DNA of 16,621 bases from Dehalococcoidales bacterium (GTDB lineage Bacteria > Chloroflexota > Dehalococcoidia > Dehalococcoidales > UBA5760), in contig JAQUOC010000019.1 in the NCBI GenBank assembly GCA_028717305.1, positions 1 to 16,621 of the forward strand, read 5' to 3'. Positions within the stretch are counted from its first letter, which is position 1, and each line of letters starts with the position of its first letter. The translations under genes were made by a program, and so were the position numbers. The notes below the pieces were generated by a model that saw only the letters and a list, made by a program, of their open reading frames with translations, was not told where the DNA came from and searched no databases. This document shows positions 14,360 through 16,621 of this stretch, one piece after another.

Positions 14360-15445
14360 TCAATCAACCGTCAGATCTCTTTTGCCGAGCAGCCCGTTCT
14401 CGTCTTTAGTTACGACACAGTCAGCGACCTGCTCACCATCCGCTATTGTGCAGCCGGCGCCGACGATGCACCGCTTTAACACGGCACCAACGCCGACGTT
14501 GACACCATTCCAAAGGACAGCCTGCTCGACCACGGCGCCCTCACCGAGGCAGCATCCAGCGCCGATGACAACCGGCCCGGTAACAGATGCCCCCCGGTCT
14601 ATCCGGACCCCGCTGCCGATTACCACCGGTCCGGTTACTCCAGCCGAAGGGGAAATAGCCACATCCTTCTCACAGGAAAGGCTCTTCCCATCCAGACCCG
14701 GCATAAGATAGCTGCTTACCTTGTTCAACAAAAGATCAAAGTTCAAGCGTAGATACTTTTCCGGTGTCCCCATATCAAGCCAGTAGCCGCTATCGGGGTA
14801 GCCGTATACCGGCTCACCGAGCTCAAGGAGAAGCGGAAAGAGCCCCCTCTCAAACATATAGCGGCGGTTCGGTGGAATATGCTCCAAGACCTCTGGCTCG
14901 ACAATATAGGTGCCGGCATTTATCCAGTGGCTGGTGATACGATCCGGGCTGGGTTTCTCGGTAAAACACTTGACCCTGCCGTCACTATCGGTCTCAACCA
15001 CTCCGAAGGCGGAGGGGTCATCCACCCATGACAGGGCGATGGTCACCTTCGCTCTCCTGCTACGGTGGAAAGCAAACATACCGGTGATATCGAGATCGGT
15101 AAAAATGTCTCCGTTTAAGACGGCAAAGGTGCTGTCCAGATACCGCTCGGCATTCTTTACCGCCCCGGCAGTACCCAGCGGGTCATCCTCCACCGCATAG
15201 TTCAGCGACACCCCCAGCCGGCTGCCGTTACCAAGACAGTCCCGAATGGCCTCGGGGAGGTAGTTCAACGCCAGGGTAATATCACCAACCCCGTAACCCT
15301 TAAGATAGCAGATAGTATGCTCCAGGAAGGGGTGATTCAGTACCGGCAGCATCGGCTTGGGCAGATAGAAGGTAAGCGGCTGGAGTCTTGTCCCCTGGCC
15401 GCCGACCAGAATCACCGCCTTAGACAGCATATCCGTCTTCGACAT
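14360..15445 (-). CDS. NDP-sugar synthase, probable mannose-1-phosphate guanylyltransferase
   Basis: Enzymes of this type join a sugar 1-phosphate and an NTP to give an NDP-sugar, here most likely GDP-mannose. The 361-residue protein has an N-terminal nucleotidyltransferase domain with AVILVGGQGTRLQPLT (10-25), PKPMLPV (29-35), EDDPLGTAGAV (86-96) and LNGDIFTD (110-117). From about residue 260 it has a left-handed beta-helix of hexapeptide repeats, in which VTGPVVIGSG and VTGPVVIGAG recur. This two-domain form matches GMPP-like enzymes rather than long bacterial ManC, but glucose-1-phosphate specificity is not excluded. ATG 15445 lies eight bases after GGAGG; the adjoining GTG 15448 is an alternative. 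Confidence 0.88.
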   Translation of the reverse strand: MSKTDMLSKAVILVGGQGTRLQPLTFYLPKPMLPVLNHPFLEHTICYLKGYGVGDITLALNYLPEAIRDCLGNGSRLGVSLNYAVEDDPLGTAGAVKNAERYLDSTFAVLNGDIFTDLDITGMFAFHRSRRAKVTIALSWVDDPSAFGVVETDSDGRVKCFTEKPSPDRITSHWINAGTYIVEPEVLEHIPPNRRYMFERGLFPLLLELGEPVYGYPDSGYWLDMGTPEKYLRLNFDLLLNKVSSYLMPGLDGKSLSCEKDVAISPSAGVTGPVVIGSGVRIDRGASVTGPVVIGAGCCLGEGAVVEQAVLWNGVNVGVGAVLKRCIVGAGCTIADGEQVADCVVTKDENGLLGKRDLTVD

Positions 15446-15558
15446 CACCCGACCCTCCTCTATCTCTTAATAACGCAAGGCACACAGGTACAAGCAAATG
15501 CTCTATAATATGATACACTCTAACGGCCCTTCCCGTCACCCCCTCTGTATTTTGGATA

Positions 15559-15587
15559 TTGACAATTAATTGGAAAAGGGTTATAAT
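15559..15587 (+). promoter_or_regulatory. Perfect consensus sigma-70-type promoter
   Basis: TTGACA at 15559-15564, a spacer of exactly 17 bases, and TATAAT at 15582-15587: a full consensus match in both boxes, the best promoter in the window. It drives the leader and zinc-ribbon gene. Confidence 0.88.
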
Positions 15588-15593
15588 CCCTTT

Positions 15594-15694
15594 TTGGTTT
15601 CCACGAGAATTAGCACCAAGCTTATAGAGACATAAAATATCTTAAGAGCGTAATGGACTAGTTATCGGGAGGTAACTCGTTACGCTCTATTTTT
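15594..15694 (+). ncRNA. Short leader RNA or small RNA ending in a terminator
   Basis: Initiation about seven bases after the -10 box would give an RNA of about 100 bases that ends at the hairpin at 15645-15694. About 30 bases further on is the zinc-ribbon gene. It may be a transcription-attenuated 5' leader or an independent small RNA. I see no known riboswitch core. Confidence 0.45.
15645..15694 (+). terminator. Intrinsic terminator or attenuator before the zinc-ribbon gene
   Basis: AGAGCGTAA (15645-15653) pairs perfectly with TTACGCTCT (15680-15688), and inside it AGTTA (15660-15664) pairs with TAACT (15673-15677). ATTTTTG follows directly. The internal loop contains GGGAGG, a Shine-Dalgarno-like string held in the hairpin. 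Confidence 0.75.
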
Positions 15695-15725
15695 GTGTGA
15701 TTAATGGAGGTTTAGCAACTTTAAA

Positions 15726-15905
15726 ATGACTACTGACACGCTACTGAAAAACACGAATCTACCCAAGCCACCCACGATATGTCCCAAGTGTTATGAGAGT
15801 AAATATATCGTAACCCATGAGGATGGCTGGCAGTGCTGGAACTGCATGAAGATAATATATAAGAACACCCCTATTATTGATCTGGATCCAAGCGACCCGG
15901 AATAG
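15726..15905 (+). CDS. Small zinc-ribbon protein (59 residues)
   Basis: The frame encodes 59 residues with CPKC at 19-22 and CWNC at 37-40, spaced like a zinc ribbon (CPKCYESKYIVTHEDGWQCW). The N-terminal 18 residues are a flexible lead with Pro-rich NLPKPPT, and the C-terminus is acidic (IDLDPSDPE). I do not recognise a named family; nucleic-acid binding is the usual role of isolated ribbons, as inference. The nearest ribosome binding site, GGAGG at 15706-15710, is 15 bases from the ATG, longer than normal, and an in-frame stop at 15702-15704 rules out an upstream start. It lies downstream of a perfect promoter and a leader terminator. Confidence 0.72.
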   Translation: MTTDTLLKNTNLPKPPTICPKCYESKYIVTHEDGWQCWNCMKIIYKNTPIIDLDPSDPE

Positions 15906-15946
15906 TTCGCCCTGTATAACTTCAGGCTAACTTAACCGACTCCCGT

Positions 15947-15979
15947 CACGCTGTGCCGTAACAGGTGCAGGGTGTTTTT
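15947..15979 (+). terminator. Probable terminator of the zinc-ribbon gene
   Basis: CACGCTG (15947-15953) pairs with CAGGGTG (15968-15974) with one G-G mismatch, and TTTTT follows at once (15975-15979). It lies 41 bases after the zinc-ribbon stop codon. Confidence 0.5.
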
Positions 15980-15981
15980 AT

Positions 15982-16038
15982 CTACCGCACCGGTAGTAAT
16001 GGTAATTATGTCAAGTTACCTGCTGCCGACAGCCGGCA
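15982..16038. repeat. Two short perfect hairpins in the spacer before the tRNA fragment
   Basis: CTACCG/CGGTAG with loop CAC at 15982-15996, and TGCCG/CGGCA with loop ACAGC at 16024-16038. Neither is followed by a T run on the plus strand. Their role is unknown; the second lies beside the stop of the helix-turn-helix frame at 16040. Confidence 0.3.
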
Positions 16039-16039
16039 A

Positions 16040-16318
16040 TTATCCCGGGGCTTGTCCGTTTCGATCTCGATATGATAAACTCATTCCGTAACTGATCGGT
16101 GAACACTTTGTGTCTGCGAGCGGGTGTAACTCAGCGGTAGAGTGCTTGCTTCCCAAGCCGTAATTAGCTTCATTTGTCAACAATCCTTGTGAACAGAGCT
16201 TATTCCTTAACTCATTGTTCGGATTCCTTTTCCCTGAAAGAATCATGCTCAAATAGGAAGGACTAATCTCCAATTCTTGTGCTAGTTGCCTTAGTGACTT
16301 CTGCTTTAGCTTACTCAT
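16040..16318 (-). CDS. Cro/cI-like helix-turn-helix protein whose 3' end crosses the tRNA junction
   Basis: The frame encodes 92 residues. Residues 8-45 form a helix-turn-helix of the Cro/cI type: SLRQLAQELEISPSYLSMIL then SGKRNPN. ATG 16318 has GAGAGG six bases upstream, so the start is sound. Residues 1-53 come from AT-rich DNA to the right of the junction; residues 54-66 (GLGSKHSTAELHP region) are the antisense of a tRNA-Gly 5' half, and the last ~26 come from the chromosome left of it. The gene is therefore a composite across an apparent attachment site. It may be a phage or integrative-element repressor whose C-terminus is replaced on integration, or simply a gene truncated by recombination. 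The open tail alone is weak evidence: about 39 codons can stay open by chance. Confidence 0.65.
   Translation of the reverse strand: MSKLKQKSLRQLAQELEISPSYLSMILSGKRNPNNELRNKLCSQGLLTNEANYGLGSKHSTAELHPLADTKCSPISYGMSLSYRDRNGQAPG
16120..16158 (+). tRNA. 5' half of tRNA-Gly(CCC), interrupted after the anticodon loop
   Basis: GCGGGTG acceptor strand, TA, D stem ACTC/GAGT with loop AGCGGTA, G26, anticodon strand CTTGC and loop TTCCCAA (anticodon CCC) match a canonical tRNA-Gly. Pairing then needs GCAAG but the sequence reads GCCGT. No T-arm (GGTTCGA) or 3' acceptor strand follows in the window. The half gene is not functional as it stands and marks a recombination junction. Confidence 0.8.
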
Positions 16319-16412
16319 TATATAACCTCTCTTTCACTCATAAATTATTGAGACTGTAAGCCCCTGTACTACCTTACTTTTACAATGCTTTACCTTGTTT
16401 TAACCTTATATA

Positions 16413-16480
16413 GTTAGTCTTTAGTCATACAGTATCTTGTTATGACCTTGGTTTGACTGACTGTAGCTACTATGACTAAC
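16413..16480. repeat. Cluster of TTAGTC/GACTAA repeats, possible repressor operators
   Basis: GTTAGTC at 16413-16419, TTAGTCATA at 16421-16429 and its exact inverse TATGACTAA at 16471-16479, with the partial copies TATGAC at 16441-16446 and TGACTGACTG at 16453-16462 between. They lie between the excisionase-like and repressor-like genes, where operators of a small repressor would be expected. A TATATA on the minus strand beside them could be a -10 box. Confidence 0.4.
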
Positions 16481-16621
16481 CTAATTTCCTCTTAGTTTTT
16501 AGTTTTCTTTTCCTCTTGTAACTCAAGTCCAGCACTACCCAATCCCTGGCTAGCTTAACACCTTTAATCTCACCTTTAGCTAGTAATCGCCTGACCTGGC
16601 TGGTATCTAGACCTAGCTCTT
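16476..16621 (-). CDS. C-terminal part of an excisionase-like helix-turn-helix protein (partial)
   Basis: The last 47 codons of a minus-strand gene, entering from beyond the window and ending at TAG 16478-16476. ELGLDTSQVRRLLAKGEIKG is followed by VKLARDWVVL, the pattern of the MerR/excisionase-type winged helix (helix-turn-helix, then a short wing with a conserved Arg-Asp-Trp). It ends in a very basic tail, LSYKRKRKLKTKRKLG. Family members bind bent DNA to direct excision or act as small regulators. The start is not visible. It reads toward the repressor-like gene 157 bases downstream. Confidence 0.6.
   Translation of the reverse strand, partial: ELGLDTSQVRRLLAKGEIKGVKLARDWVVLDLSYKRKRKLKTKRKLG

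Larger units (their letters stand above)
16159..16621. mobile_element. Left edge of a putative integrated element at a tRNA-Gly gene (continues beyond the window)
   Basis: From the tRNA break onward the DNA is visibly AT-richer than the rest of the window and carries, both on the minus strand, a Cro/cI-like gene and an excisionase-like gene, a pairing typical of phage or integrative-element control regions next to an attachment site. No integrase, direct repeat partner or right end is in view, so size and type cannot be given. Confidence 0.55.

Noticed and set aside
14286..14711. 141-codon plus-strand frame opposite the sugar nucleotidyltransferase
   Set aside because: Threonine/proline-rich antisense of the hexapeptide-repeat region; a shadow.
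1..16621. CRISPR arrays or complete insertion sequences
   Set aside because: No regularly spaced repeats with spacers, no transposase and no terminal inverted repeats with target duplications are visible.

Overview
The window reads as a chromosomal segment of a Dehalococcoidia-type Chloroflexota. The reasons are: a stripped division cluster of mraZ, rsmH and ftsA with no murein or penicillin-binding genes between them; a 46-residue two-CxxC protein of the DUF5679 type, which is common in Chloroflexota; and a general style of roughly half G+C with short intergenic gaps. This assignment is inferred from gene content only.

Layout. 26-2811 (minus): mraZ, rsmH, ftsA, transcribed from one good promoter that carries three TGGT repeats at exact 10-bp spacing, the expected form of an MraZ operator. 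2967-7135 (plus): a MoaB/MogA-type protein, trmD, rplS and priA, divergent from the division cluster. 7252-11097 (plus): a tRNA nucleotidyltransferase/poly(A) polymerase-family protein, secD and secF, tightly packed or overlapping. 11203-11343 (plus): the DUF5679-like zinc protein, with its own promoter and a palindrome between -35 and -10. 11424-13146 (minus): a LysE-family exporter and a class II histone-deacetylase-like amidohydrolase. 13147-13620 has no conventional gene; it holds a strong promoter, a 14-codon ORF with a near-perfect ribosome binding site, several hairpins and a long terminator hairpin, and I read it as an unassigned structured RNA. 13621-15445 (minus): a sugar-1-phosphate nucleotidyltransferase and an uncharacterised 232-residue protein. 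15559-15905 (plus): a perfect consensus promoter, a terminator hairpin in the leader and a 59-residue zinc-ribbon protein.

The last 500 bases look like the edge of an integrated mobile element. At 16120-16158 lies the 5' half of a tRNA-Gly(CCC) gene, breaking off just after the anticodon loop into AT-rich DNA. That DNA carries a small Cro/cI-like helix-turn-helix gene and the end of an excisionase-like gene. The repressor-like gene runs out of the element, through the tRNA fragment in antisense, into the chromosome, so its last ~39 residues are encoded by tRNA and host sequence. This is the geometry known from integration-dependent immunity systems of some mycobacteriophages, where attP lies inside the repressor gene. 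It is the most interesting signal in the window, followed by the unassigned RNA at 13298-13581 and the attenuator-like leader at 15594-15694.

Most of the window is housekeeping: cell division, tRNA modification and maturation, ribosome assembly, replication restart and protein export.
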